This document shows, piece after piece, positions 43,524-51,980 of a stretch of DNA of 64,000 bases (positions within the stretch are counted from its first letter, which is position 1; each line of letters begins with the position of its first letter). Location: assembly GCA_021413845.1 (NCBI GenBank), contig JAIOPP010000070.1, positions 51,516 to 115,515 of the forward strand, written 5' to 3'. Under the pieces are notes generated by a model. The model saw only the letters and a list, made by a program, of their open reading frames with translations. It made no database searches and was not told where the DNA came from. This DNA comes from Planctomycetia bacterium. GTDB taxonomy: Bacteria; Planctomycetota; Planctomycetia; Pirellulales; PNKZ01. The translations under genes and the position numbers were made by a program.

Positions 43524-44645
43524 ATGCGAAACGTTTTTCAGCGCTCGATCGTGTTCACCGCTTTGGTCGCGCTTGGTGCGACCGGCTTTGCCAAGCCTTT
43601 CGAGAAGGCGACGCACGGCAAGATCGAATTGAAGTCGGTCGATGTCCTCGGCTTCGGACCCGACGGCGTGTTGCTGATCGGCGATGGTGCCGGCGCTTCG
43701 ATCTACGCCGTTCAAACGAGCGAAGGGAAACCGACCGCGCAGCTCTCGGGCACGCATGCCGGGATCAATAAGAAGCTCGCCGCCGCGATCGGCGCGAAGC
43801 CCGATGGGATCGAGATCTTAGACTTGGCCGTGAACCCGATCTCGGGCACCGTGTATTTCGCGGTTCGTAAGCAAGACGACAAGTTGCCGATCGTGCTGAC
43901 GGTGAACGCGGCCGGTGAGGTCGGTCTGTTCGCGATGGATAGCGTCGAATATGCCCGCGTGCAATTGCCGACGAAGAATTCGCCGATCAAGAAGGTTTCG
44001 GATGTGGCTTGGGTCGATGATAAGCTCATCGCTTCGGCCGGCGCTGCGGAAGAGTTCGCGTCGAAGATCTTCATCGTGAAGACCCCTCTCTCGCACGACG
44101 CGGCCGGCGAGTTGCACAGCGCCGAAACCTATCACGTAGCCCACGGCAAATGGGAAACGAAAGCCCCGATGAGCACGATCATGCCGTTTCAAGAAGACGG
44201 CAAGACGTACGTCGCCGGTGCGTTCGCTTGCACGCCGGTCGTGAAGTACCCGATCGACGCGCTGGAACCGAATGCCCACGTGAAAGGAACGAGCGTGATC
44301 GAGCTCGGCTCGGGCAACCGGCCGCTTGATATGTTCACCTACTCGAAGGACGGCAAGGAATATGTCCTCTCGAACACGTTCCGCTTCCACCACGCGAAGT
44401 CGCCGGTCGGGCCGAGCCCTTATTGGACGGTGAAGTTCGAGCGCGGCTTGCTCGACGAAGAGAAGAACGTGAATGAGAAAGCGGTTCGTCGCTTGTCGAA
44501 AGACGATCCGACCGCGCAGAAGATCACGGTCGTCGACGCCTTCCACGGCGTGACGCAAATGGATCGCCTCGGCGAGAAGGACGTCGTCGTGCTGCGTGAG
44601 AACGCCGACAAGACGCTCGATCTGGCCGTGTTGGCGTTGCCGTAA
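43524..44645 (+). CDS. Secreted beta-propeller-like protein of unknown function
   Basis: 373-residue exported protein. The signal peptide is about 1-23 (RSIVFTALVALGATGFA). The rest contains regularly spaced blade-like strands (GPDGVLLIGDGAGASIYAVQ, DLAVNPISGTVYFAVRKQD, VSDVAWVDDKLIASAGAAEEF, GKEYVLSNTFRFHH), suggesting a propeller. No catalytic or heme motif is visible. AGGAG at the correct distance supports the ATG at 43524. It follows the ceramidase-like gene after a repeat-filled gap and precedes another secreted-protein gene by 44 bp, so the three plus-strand genes may form an operon. Confidence 0.68.
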   Translation: MRNVFQRSIVFTALVALGATGFAKPFEKATHGKIELKSVDVLGFGPDGVLLIGDGAGASIYAVQTSEGKPTAQLSGTHAGINKKLAAAIGAKPDGIEILDLAVNPISGTVYFAVRKQDDKLPIVLTVNAAGEVGLFAMDSVEYARVQLPTKNSPIKKVSDVAWVDDKLIASAGAAEEFASKIFIVKTPLSHDAAGELHSAETYHVAHGKWETKAPMSTIMPFQEDGKTYVAGAFACTPVVKYPIDALEPNAHVKGTSVIELGSGNRPLDMFTYSKDGKEYVLSNTFRFHHAKSPVGPSPYWTVKFERGLLDEEKNVNEKAVRRLSKDDPTAQKITVVDAFHGVTQMDRLGEKDVVVLRENADKTLDLAVLALP

Positions 44646-44689
44646 CCCGTTGCCATTACGAACGGTCGCTTTTCGGTTGTAGGTGACGT

Positions 44690-45853
44690 GTGACTTCTTG
44701 GCTGCTCTGCTTGGCGCTCTGTTGCGCTCCGCCCGTCGGGGCGGAGTCTGCGCCGGCGGCGAAGCCGATGACGATCGAAATCAGGGCGGACGACGATCCC
44801 ACGCGGGTCGTCGTCCGCTTTTCGTTATCGGAAGCGCTAGCCGCCAAATGGAACGAGAAGCCGATCGGCGAGGCGCAAGGCCGACGCCTGCTGACTTTGC
44901 GATTGCTGGACGAAAGCGTCTCGCCGGCCGTGGAAGGTCCGCCGCTGTTCGGTTCATATGAAGTTCACAATGGCGTGATTACGTTCAAGCCGAAGTTCGG
45001 CTTGGCGCGCGGCCTCGGCTATCGCGCGACGGCGTATCTCGGAGTCGCGGAAAGTCTCGGCGGAGCGAATTGCGTTCTCTCGGCGACCGAATACCGTGTG
45101 CCGGCGCTCAAGCCTCGGCCGGCGACGAAGGTGGCGTTCGTCGCTCCTCATGAAGAGGTCGTGCCCGCCAACTTGCTGAAGTTTTCCGTCGTCTTTTCGC
45201 AGCCGATGCGCGAAGGGCGCGAGATCTTCGAGCGGATTCATTTGTTCGATGCGGCCGGAAAAGAAATTCACGCTCCTTGGCGCGACATCGAACTTTGGAC
45301 CCATAACGGCACTATGCTCGCGCTCTACATTCATCCCGGCCGGATCAAGCAAGGGGTGAACTTGCGCGAAGAACTCGGGCCGGTGCTCAGACCGGACCGA
45401 GCCTATACGCTGGTCGTCGATGCGGCGACGCGCGATGCCGACGGGCTGCCGCTTGGCGAAGAGTTTCGCAAGACCTTCAAGACCGGGCCCGAGCTGCGTA
45501 AGAAGATCGACGTGGCCGCGTGGAAAATTACTGCGCCGGCCGCCGGCACGCGCGACCAAGTCTTGATCGAGTTCGATCGCGCGCTGGATTGGCCTGCAGG
45601 CAACGCGAGAATCGACGACCCTGCGGGAGAGGTCGTCTTCGGGTCCGGCGGCTATTTTGCGACCGGGCTCGTCTCGCAATATAAGTATCGTCCGAACGTT
45701 CCTTGGCGAAGCGGAACGTATCGGCTCGTCGTCGATCCGAAGCTCACGGATCGGGCCGGCAACACGCCGCATACGGTTTTCGACCGCGACCTCGATTCGC
45801 GAGCCGATGATCCGTCGCATGGCCCGATCGAGCGGACCTTCACGATTCCCTAA
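44690..45853 (+). CDS. Secreted protein with Ig-like (SbsA/Big_5-type) domains
   Basis: 387-residue exported protein starting at GTG 44690, with AGGTGA upstream. The short signal peptide is SWLLCLALCCAPPVGA. Two regions have the bacterial Ig-like SbsA pattern: ATKVAFVAPHEEVVPANLLKFSVVFSQPM and later RPDRAYTLVVDAATRDADGLPLGEEFRKTFKTGP, and the C-terminus repeats the YRLVVDPKLTDRAGN theme. Such domains usually bind or space surface components. It lies 44 bp after the propeller-like gene on the same strand and ends 2 bp before a large inverted repeat. Confidence 0.7.
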   Translation: MTSWLLCLALCCAPPVGAESAPAAKPMTIEIRADDDPTRVVVRFSLSEALAAKWNEKPIGEAQGRRLLTLRLLDESVSPAVEGPPLFGSYEVHNGVITFKPKFGLARGLGYRATAYLGVAESLGGANCVLSATEYRVPALKPRPATKVAFVAPHEEVVPANLLKFSVVFSQPMREGREIFERIHLFDAAGKEIHAPWRDIELWTHNGTMLALYIHPGRIKQGVNLREELGPVLRPDRAYTLVVDAATRDADGLPLGEEFRKTFKTGPELRKKIDVAAWKITAPAAGTRDQVLIEFDRALDWPAGNARIDDPAGEVVFGSGGYFATGLVSQYKYRPNVPWRSGTYRLVVDPKLTDRAGNTPHTVFDRDLDSRADDPSHGPIERTFTIP

Positions 45854-45854
45854 T

Positions 45855-45991
45855 CCTTCTCCCCGGCGGGAGAAGGTGGCCGAAGGGCGGATGAGGGGCG
45901 AAGCTCGAACGGCTTCGCATTCTACCAAGCCAATCGCGATCCGCCCCTCATCTGTCGGCTGCTGCCGACATCTTCTCCCGCGGGGAGAAGG
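45855..45991. repeat. Large inverted repeat of CCTTCTCCC type
   Basis: The left arm (45855-45900) begins CCTTCTCCCCGGCGGGAGAA and continues with GAAGGGCGGATGAGGGGCG. The right arm (45941-45991) is its imperfect inverted complement, ending CCCGCGGGGAGAAGGG. The whole can fold into a long hairpin. Similar sequences occur in many unrelated bacteria. It lies directly after a stop codon and could act as a terminator-like structure. The rest of the gap to 46140 shows nothing further. Confidence 0.75.
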
Positions 45992-46140
45992 GTTTGCCTG
46001 CTGCGTGGTCGGATGAAATCCTCGCAATGCGCGGCGGCTGAAATTTCCTTGCACCTTCTTTCGGCTGAGTTTCAACCTAGAATATCGGCAGGACCGAGCC
46101 GTCGGCCGGTGAGCCTACCCGCGCCCCTGAGGATGACGTA

Positions 46141-46797
46141 ATGCAAGTCTTGGCGATCGACATCGGCGGCACGAACGTGAAGTTCATGACGAGCAACGCT
46201 ACGGAATCGCGCCGATTTCCGTCGGGCCCGACGCTCACGCCCGACGAGATGACGAACCAAGTCTTGGAAGCGACGAAGGATTGGTCGTACGACGCCGTGA
46301 CGATCGGGTATCCCGGCCCTGTAACGAACGACAAGGCGCTGCTCGAGCCGCGGAACTTGGGACGCGGCTGGGTCGGCTACGACTTCGGCAGCCACTTCGG
46401 CAAACCGACGAAGCTCATCAACGACGCCGCCATGCAAGCGCTCGGCAGCTACGAAGGGGGACGGATGCTGTTCCTCGGCCTCGGCACGGGGCTCGGCACG
46501 ACGCTCATCATCGATAAAGTGATCGCGCCGATGGAGCTGGCACACCTGCCGTATCGCAAGGGGCGGACCTTCGAAGACTACGTCGGCGAGCGCGGCTTGG
46601 AGCGTTTGAAGGTGAAGAAGTGGCAACGGGCCGTACACGACGTGACGATGCGCCTGAAAGCGGCCCTCGTGGCCGACTACGTGGTCGTCGGCGGCGGCAA
46701 CTCGAAAAAGCTCGACGAACTCCCGCCCGGCGCTAGGCTCGGCAACAACGCGAACGCCTTCGCCGGCGGCTTCCGCCTGTGGTACGACTACGCGTAG
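46141..46797 (+). CDS. ROK-family sugar kinase-like protein (polyphosphate-glucokinase type)
   Basis: 218-residue cytoplasmic protein of the ROK/actin-like ATPase fold. Phosphate-1 motif DIGGTNVK (6-13), the middle YPGPV and a glycine-rich GLGTGLGTTLI (about 119-129) are present. The zinc-binding CxCGxxGC motif of most ROK kinases is absent, as in polyphosphate-dependent glucokinases, which are also short. The likely reaction is phosphorylation of a hexose, but donor and acceptor are not readable. GAGGATGACGTA before the ATG is a good ribosome-binding site. Its TAG stop lies within the start of a family C repeat, so the last codons may have been remodelled by it. Confidence 0.82.
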   Translation: MQVLAIDIGGTNVKFMTSNATESRRFPSGPTLTPDEMTNQVLEATKDWSYDAVTIGYPGPVTNDKALLEPRNLGRGWVGYDFGSHFGKPTKLINDAAMQALGSYEGGRMLFLGLGTGLGTTLIIDKVIAPMELAHLPYRKGRTFEDYVGERGLERLKVKKWQRAVHDVTMRLKAALVADYVVVGGGNSKKLDELPPGARLGNNANAFAGGFRLWYDYA

Positions 46798-46890
46798 CCA
46801 CGTTGGATGTCGGGGCGAGGAGGCGATTCGGCAACGCTTGGTTGTAGCTGCCGGGAATATACATCCCCGGCTAGGGAACGATTTGCCGTC
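46795..46890 (+). repeat. Family C repeat unit at gene end
   Basis: About 95 bp homologous to 41713-41812: shared GTAGCCACGT-like entry, GGCGATTCGGCAACGCTTGG, a palindrome of C type (46850-46871, GCCGGGAATATACATCCCCG onward) and AACGATTTG. It has no family A left palindrome, so it is a truncated copy. The stop codon of the ROK gene is contained in it, and the DUF1501 gene on the other strand ends 2 bp after it. Confidence 0.8.
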
Positions 46891-46892
46891 GC

Positions 46893-48308
46893 TTACAGCA
46901 ACTCCGCGATCGGTTTGCCGTCGGGCAAGATCGACATCGGGCGGCGGGCGTGGTCGAGGAATGACGTGTGGTTCGGGTCGATTCCCAACTGGTGGAACAT
47001 CGTCGCCCAGAGATCGTTCGGCGAGAGGGGCCGGTCGTGCGGATGCTCGCCTTTGTCATTCGTCGAGCCGACGACTTGCCCCATCCGCAGACCTCCGCCG
47101 GAGACCAGCACCGACATCGCTTGCGGCCAATGGTCGCGGCCGGGTCTTCCTTGGGCGTAGCTGATGCGTGGCGTCCGGCCGAACTCGCCGGTGACGATGA
47201 GCATCGTGCGGCGATCGAGTCCGCGCGTGTGGAGGTCTTCGATCAAGGCCGAGATCGCTTGGTCGTAGTACGGCAGCCGCCAACGGGCATCGGTGAAGAT
47301 GTTGCAGCCGACGGCGTGCGAGTCCCAATTGTTCGTCGTATCGGTTGGCCAATTGCGGCCGGTGATCGGCGAAAGCATCACGACCTTCACGAAGCTTGCG
47401 CCCGCTTCGACCAACCGCCGCGCCAAGAGGGCCCGCTGCCCCCACGGGTGCAAGCCGTAGCGTTCGCGCACGCTTTGCGGTTCGTACGAGAGATCGAAAG
47501 CGCGGCGCGCGACGTCGGCCGTGAGCAGGTCGAGCGCGCGGCGTTGGAATACGTCGTTCGCGGCCATCGAGCCGCCGTAGTCGCGGGTGTCGGCCGTCGT
47601 ATCGAGCTCGCGCAGCAGACGGACACGGCCTTCGAGACCGGCGCGAGCGCGCGGATCGATGGCGAGGTTCTTCACCTGGAAGTCGCCGAGGCTCGGATCG
47701 CCGGCGACCGAGAACGGCCGCATCGCTTGGCCCAAGTAAGACGAGCCGAGAGTGAAACCATCGTAATCTTCGCGATCGGCGTCGATGAGAGCCGAGTAGT
47801 TCGGCACGCCCGCTTGTCGCGACTCGCGCATCTTCGCGACGATCGAGCCCATCCAAGGGAACTCGTTGACGTTCACTTCCGGAGTCGCCGGCTCGCGCCC
47901 GGATAGGACGCGCTTCAAGGCTCCGCCATGATCGGAGCGGGTATGCGAGATCGAGCGGATCAACGAGAACCGGTCGGCGACGCGCGCATGGAGCGGCAAG
48001 TGTTCGCTGACGTCGAGCCCGGGAACGACGGTGTGAATCGGCCGGAACTCGCCGCGAATCTCGCTCGGGGCATCGGGCTTGAGGTCATAGGTTTCGAGAT
48101 GCGGCGGCCCGCCCGGCAGATAGACGAAGATCACCGATCGATCGGACGGGAGGGGCGCACCCTCGCGCGCACGAAGCGTCAGCGGCTGGATGCTGTTCGC
48201 GCCGAGCCCGCCGAGCGCGAGGGAACCGAGCTTCAAACACTCGCGCCGCGACAATAGGCTTCCGCGCCGCGGCAACGGGCGCGCACCGACCGAAGAGGGA
48301 TGATCCAC
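46893..48308 (-). CDS. DUF1501 protein with Tat-type signal
   Basis: 471-residue exported DUF1501 member. The twin-arginine region is LSRRECLKLGSLALGGLGANS (about 19-39). Family segments: SVIFVYLPGGPPHLETYDLKP, GEFRPIHTVVPGLDVSEHLPLHA, SISHTRSDHGG, VKVVMLSPITG, NNWDSHAVG, VTGEFGRTPRISYAQGRPGRDHWP and a C-terminal DLWATMFHQLGIDPNHT. It starts with GTG at 48306-48308, with GAGG upstream. Unlike the other two DUF1501 genes here, no DUF1549/1553 partner is adjacent; its neighbours are a ROK kinase (convergent) and an esterase gene. Confidence 0.9.
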   Translation of the reverse strand: MDHPSSVGARPLPRRGSLLSRRECLKLGSLALGGLGANSIQPLTLRAREGAPLPSDRSVIFVYLPGGPPHLETYDLKPDAPSEIRGEFRPIHTVVPGLDVSEHLPLHARVADRFSLIRSISHTRSDHGGALKRVLSGREPATPEVNVNEFPWMGSIVAKMRESRQAGVPNYSALIDADREDYDGFTLGSSYLGQAMRPFSVAGDPSLGDFQVKNLAIDPRARAGLEGRVRLLRELDTTADTRDYGGSMAANDVFQRRALDLLTADVARRAFDLSYEPQSVRERYGLHPWGQRALLARRLVEAGASFVKVVMLSPITGRNWPTDTTNNWDSHAVGCNIFTDARWRLPYYDQAISALIEDLHTRGLDRRTMLIVTGEFGRTPRISYAQGRPGRDHWPQAMSVLVSGGGLRMGQVVGSTNDKGEHPHDRPLSPNDLWATMFHQLGIDPNHTSFLDHARRPMSILPDGKPIAELL

Positions 48309-48548
48309 GAGCGATCCTCACGGAAGAGTGGATAGAGGCGGTGAGGGACGAGCAGGCGGGCGTTGTTTACTTGGCGAGTCGTTTACTTGGGACTGCGTTC
48401 GCTTGGGGCTGCATTCACTATCGTCGTTTAGTGTCGGCCGCCGTTGCAAACATGTCAATAAATGATGACCGGCGGCGATTTAAGATAATCGAGCCGATCG
48501 CGCTCGTGCGAGATGCAGATGTACTTGCCGCCTAAGTTAACCTCGATC

Positions 48549-49472
48549 TCACGGCATTGGGTGCTTCTTAAAAAACTCCCAGATGAGATCGTTCGCCGCG
48601 ATGTCTTTCGTCGTCCGGCCGAGGATGGCGATGTTCATTTCGCGGCCGGGCCAAGTATGGCCCCCGCCGTCGATTTTCACCAGCACGACTTCGCTCCCTT
48701 GCTTGCCGCCGGCATACGTCGTGCGCGAGACGGTCGTGCCGTCGTCGGATTTGTCGGGCAGCGCTTCGACGATCGGCTTCTCGACGCAGGCATCGTGCTC
48801 GACCCAAAACTTGATCGTATCGTCGACCGAGCGAAACTTCACCAGCTTCGGAATGCGCTGGCCGGGACCGTTCCAGGCGACGAACGTGTCGGCCGTGCCG
48901 TGGATCTGCAGGACCGGCACCGCGCGCTTCGGCTCGGGCTTCTCCAGCGCGAGCGTGCCCGCGACGGGTGCGATCGCCGCGATGCGGTCGGAGAGTTCGA
49001 CGGCCAAGCGATGGCACATCATCCCGCCGTTCGAGATGCCGGTCGCGAAGACGCGCTTCGGGTCGACGTTCGAGACCGTCGTAAGATCGTCGAGGATTTG
49101 GCGCGTGAACGCGACGTCGTCGCGCTTGCTTTCATCGACGCCGGACGGGATGCCGCCGGAGTTCCAGACGAAGATTACGCCGTTGCGGCCGGTGCCGTTG
49201 GGATAGACGGCGATGAACGTTTCGGCATCGGCCTTCGCGTTGAGGCCCGTCAGCGCGACGGTGATCAGGCCGTTCGTCGCGGCGCCGTGGTAGCAGAGGA
49301 CGACGGGAGTCGGCTTCGTGTGGTCGTAGTTCGTGGGGACATGCACCAGAAACGTCCGCTCGACTTCCCCGACCACGACCGTGCGACGATGCTCGCCGGG
49401 CGTGAGAGGCTCCGGAGGCTTGGGAGCGTCGGCAGCGAGCGCGAAGCAGGTGAGAAGTGCGAGCGTATTCAT
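48549..49472 (-). CDS. Secreted alpha/beta-hydrolase, polyhydroxybutyrate-depolymerase/feruloyl-esterase-like
   Basis: 307-residue exported hydrolase. The signal peptide is MNTLALLTCFALAADA. The nucleophile elbow is GISNGGMM (Ser near residue 147), the oxyanion strand region VVLCYHGAATNG lies upstream, and LQIHGTADTFVAWNG supplies the acid region and GGGHTWPG the catalytic His. This order matches LpqC/PhaZ-like esterases, which cleave polyesters, acetylated or feruloylated polysaccharides; the substrate is unknown. The ATG at 49470-49472 is preferred over a GTG six bases upstream. It lies 240 bp upstream of the DUF1501 gene on the same strand. Confidence 0.85.
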   Translation of the reverse strand: MNTLALLTCFALAADAPKPPEPLTPGEHRRTVVVGEVERTFLVHVPTNYDHTKPTPVVLCYHGAATNGLITVALTGLNAKADAETFIAVYPNGTGRNGVIFVWNSGGIPSGVDESKRDDVAFTRQILDDLTTVSNVDPKRVFATGISNGGMMCHRLAVELSDRIAAIAPVAGTLALEKPEPKRAVPVLQIHGTADTFVAWNGPGQRIPKLVKFRSVDDTIKFWVEHDACVEKPIVEALPDKSDDGTTVSRTTYAGGKQGSEVVLVKIDGGGHTWPGREMNIAILGRTTKDIAANDLIWEFFKKHPMP

Positions 49473-49591
49473 GAGCACGTTTCTGGAACTATTCGGCGAA
49501 CTCTCGGAAACTCAGAAGCGACCCCTGAATTTTAGCGGTCTCCTGGCCGGCTTCGCTTCCCTCCTTTCGGTGATTCCCTTTTACGATCTGC

Positions 49592-49984
49592 TTATTTCGA
49601 ATCTGCTTTAGGGGCTTTCCCCGAGGCCGGCTGATCGTCGTCGTCGTCTTCTTCTAGATGGAAGCGATGCAGAATCCGATGGAAGATCGGGGCCGTGATG
49701 ACCGCCATGATCGAGAGGAAGGCGATGCCGCTATAGAGGGCATAGAGCGAGGCGAAGAGCTTGCCGCCGTCGGTTCTCATGGGGTCGACCGGGCCCATGC
49801 CGGTGAGGATCATCGAGGCGTTGAGCAAGCCGTCGAGCCAGGCGAGCTCGCCGAAATAGCAGTAGCCGACCGCCCCGAGCACGAGCGACACGATGCCGAT
49901 GCCGTACGTGATGCCGAGGCTGCGCAGCATTCGGCCCATGAAGCGGTAGCGGGAAAGAAGCGGCTCGGATTTGTGTTCGAACAT
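49592..49984 (-). CDS. Small two-helix membrane protein with channel-like pore segment
   Basis: 130-residue protein with two membrane helices (SLGITYGIGIVSLVLGAVGYCYF and ASLYALYSGIAFLSIMAVITAPIF). Between them is a short amphipathic segment, LDGLLNASMILTGMGPVDPM, placed like the pore helix and filter of two-TM potassium channels (TGMGP where TVGYG would be). The C-terminus is acidic and probably cytoplasmic (LEEDDDDDQPASGK). The channel interpretation is inference; it may simply be a small membrane protein of unknown role. The ATG at 49982-49984 is used because the long upstream frame to 50206 is polar and atypical. Confidence 0.6.
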   Translation of the reverse strand: MFEHKSEPLLSRYRFMGRMLRSLGITYGIGIVSLVLGAVGYCYFGELAWLDGLLNASMILTGMGPVDPMRTDGGKLFASLYALYSGIAFLSIMAVITAPIFHRILHRFHLEEDDDDDQPASGKAPKADSK

Positions 49985-50314
49985 AGTGGGCTCGGTCGCA
50001 AGCGGGAGTAACCAGAGGGTGATAGTAAGAGAATCGGCTCCCAGATGGGTATTTCTCGCCTCGGTCGGCGGATTCCCGTCGGTAATCATTCGGGCCTTCA
50101 CGGCCTTTAAGGGGCGGCAAATATGGAAGGATCGGCAAAAAAATCTTTCTCGATCGGCCGGTTGCCGATACACTAGATAGCGGCACTTGAATTCACTTCG
50201 TCGCACGTCGCTCTTAGGCTTAGGGGCGACCGTGCAATGTCGTCGTTTCTACGTGCCGGCTCCCGCCCCTTGCTTCCGCTCGCCTCCCCTTCCCTCCCCT
50301 GTGATCGGTGTCGC
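49985..50314. other. Intergenic region between divergent genes
   Basis: About 330 bp. An A/T-rich stretch (AAAAAAATCTTTCT, 50137-50150) and a nearby TTGCCGATACACTAGATAG could be promoter material for the plus-strand gene. A CCCTCCCCTG motif lies at 50291-50300. I see no hairpin terminator. Confidence 0.4.
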
Positions 50315-51970
50315 ATGCTCGCTCTATCGCGACGACGCGCTGGTTTCGTTCGCCTTGCCCTCGTAGCGCTTTCCGCTTGGAGCTGCTGCGGCTCGTCGTG
50401 CATTTCGTTCGGTGCCGCTCCGGTCGCCGCGACGATGAAGACCGACGCCTCGAAGCCGGCCCTGTCGCAAGCGATCGATCGCCTGATTTCGGCCGGCGGC
50501 CCTGGCCTTCAAGCGGCACAAGCCGACGACGCCGAGTTTCTCCGCCGCGTCTATCTGGATCTCGCCGGTCGGACGCCGACCGTCGTCGAAGCCCGCACCT
50601 TTCTTACCGACAAAGCCGGCGACAAGCGCACCGCATTGGTCGACCGCTTGCTGGCGAGCCCTGAGTTTCCGACGCGCATGACCGAGGCGTTCAACGCGAT
50701 GCTCATGGAGCGCCGCGGCGAACATGACGAATGGCGCAAGTTCCTCACGACCTCGTTCCAAAAGAACGCTCCCTGGGACGCGATCGTGCGCGAGATCATC
50801 GACCCGCGCGACAACGACGAGAATCTGCGCGGTGCTGCGTTTTTCGCCGTGAATCGGCTCTCGAAAGTCGGCCAACAAGAGACCGACTACCCCGGCCTGA
50901 CGCGCGACGTCGGCCGGCTGTTTCTCGGCATGGATCTGCAATGCGCCCAATGCCACAACCACCTCTTCGTCGAATCCTACAAGCAAGTCGACTTCCAAGG
51001 TTTGTACACCGTCTTCTTGAACACTTCGATTCGCGACGAGAAGTTTCCGGCGCTGAATGAAAACTTGATGGCGAAGAAAATCGACTTCATGTCGGTGTTC
51101 GATAAGCAGCCGTTGCAGACGGGCCCGCGCGTGCCGGGCCTGAAGGAAATTTCGATCCCGACGTTCAAGGCCGGCGAGGAATATCTGGTTGCTCCGGATA
51201 AGAAGAAGAAGGTCCTCGGCATTCCGAAGTTCAGCCCCTTGGAAGAGCTTGCCAAGGCGGTGACTTCGCCCGAGAACCGGTCGTTCCGCGAGAACATCGC
51301 CAACCGTCTGTGGTGGCTCGTGATGGGGCGCGGCATCGTCGATCCGCTCGATTTGTTCCACGCCGAGAACAAGCCTTCGCATCCCGAAGTGCTCGCTCTT
51401 TTGAGCACGGAGATGCAAACTCGCAAATTCGAAATGCGCTCGATCTTGCGCGACCTCGTACTGTCCGACACCTACGCGCGCGGCAGCCGCTGGACGGCGA
51501 CCGAAATAAAGCGACCTGCGCCGGAAACCTATGTCACGGCGGTTGCGAAGCCTCTTTCGGCCGAGCAAATGTATAACAGCTATCTCACGGCGACCGGCCC
51601 GCACGATCCGAAAACGGCAACCCCCGACTTACGCAAGCGTTTTATCACGGCCTTCGCCAACCCGCCGAAAGAGCCCGAAGTCGAGTTCGCCCCGAGCGTG
51701 AAGGGGGCGTTGTTCCTCTCGAACGACAGCAATGTCTTGGAGTTGTTGGTGCCGAAGTCGGGCAACTTGGTCGATCGGCTCGGCAAGATTTCGGAGCCCG
51801 ATGCTTTGGCCGACGAACTTTACTTGGCCGTGTTCACACGTACGCCGACCGCCGACGAGCGAGCCGAAGTCCGGCGCTTGCTCGGCATGAAGAAGATCGA
51901 GAAGACGAAACTGCTCGGCCATTTGGTTTGGGCTTTGACGAGCTCGACCGAGTTTTGCCTCAATCATTGA
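50315..51970 (+). CDS. DUF1549/DUF1553 protein
   Basis: 551-residue exported protein. A signal peptide (VRLALVALSAWSCCGSSCISFGAA) is followed by DUF1549 (RRVYLDLAGRTPTVVEARTFL; MERRGEHDEWRKFLT) with a Cys-x2-Cys-His motif CAQCHNH (near residue 210), then DUF1553 (RENIANRLWWLVMGRGIVDPLDLFHAENKPSHPE; PLSAEQMYNSYL). It lacks the N-terminal cytochrome domain and the discoidin insert of the 34283-37357 protein. Only 10 bp separate it from a DUF1501 gene, with a WD40 gene after that: the standard planctomycete trio. The start is uncertain: the ATG at 50315 precedes the basic n-region of the signal peptide, and 50237 is an alternative. Confidence 0.9.
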   Translation: MLALSRRRAGFVRLALVALSAWSCCGSSCISFGAAPVAATMKTDASKPALSQAIDRLISAGGPGLQAAQADDAEFLRRVYLDLAGRTPTVVEARTFLTDKAGDKRTALVDRLLASPEFPTRMTEAFNAMLMERRGEHDEWRKFLTTSFQKNAPWDAIVREIIDPRDNDENLRGAAFFAVNRLSKVGQQETDYPGLTRDVGRLFLGMDLQCAQCHNHLFVESYKQVDFQGLYTVFLNTSIRDEKFPALNENLMAKKIDFMSVFDKQPLQTGPRVPGLKEISIPTFKAGEEYLVAPDKKKKVLGIPKFSPLEELAKAVTSPENRSFRENIANRLWWLVMGRGIVDPLDLFHAENKPSHPEVLALLSTEMQTRKFEMRSILRDLVLSDTYARGSRWTATEIKRPAPETYVTAVAKPLSAEQMYNSYLTATGPHDPKTATPDLRKRFITAFANPPKEPEVEFAPSVKGALFLSNDSNVLELLVPKSGNLVDRLGKISEPDALADELYLAVFTRTPTADERAEVRRLLGMKKIEKTKLLGHLVWALTSSTEFCLNH

Positions 51971-51980
51971 GAACGCGAAT

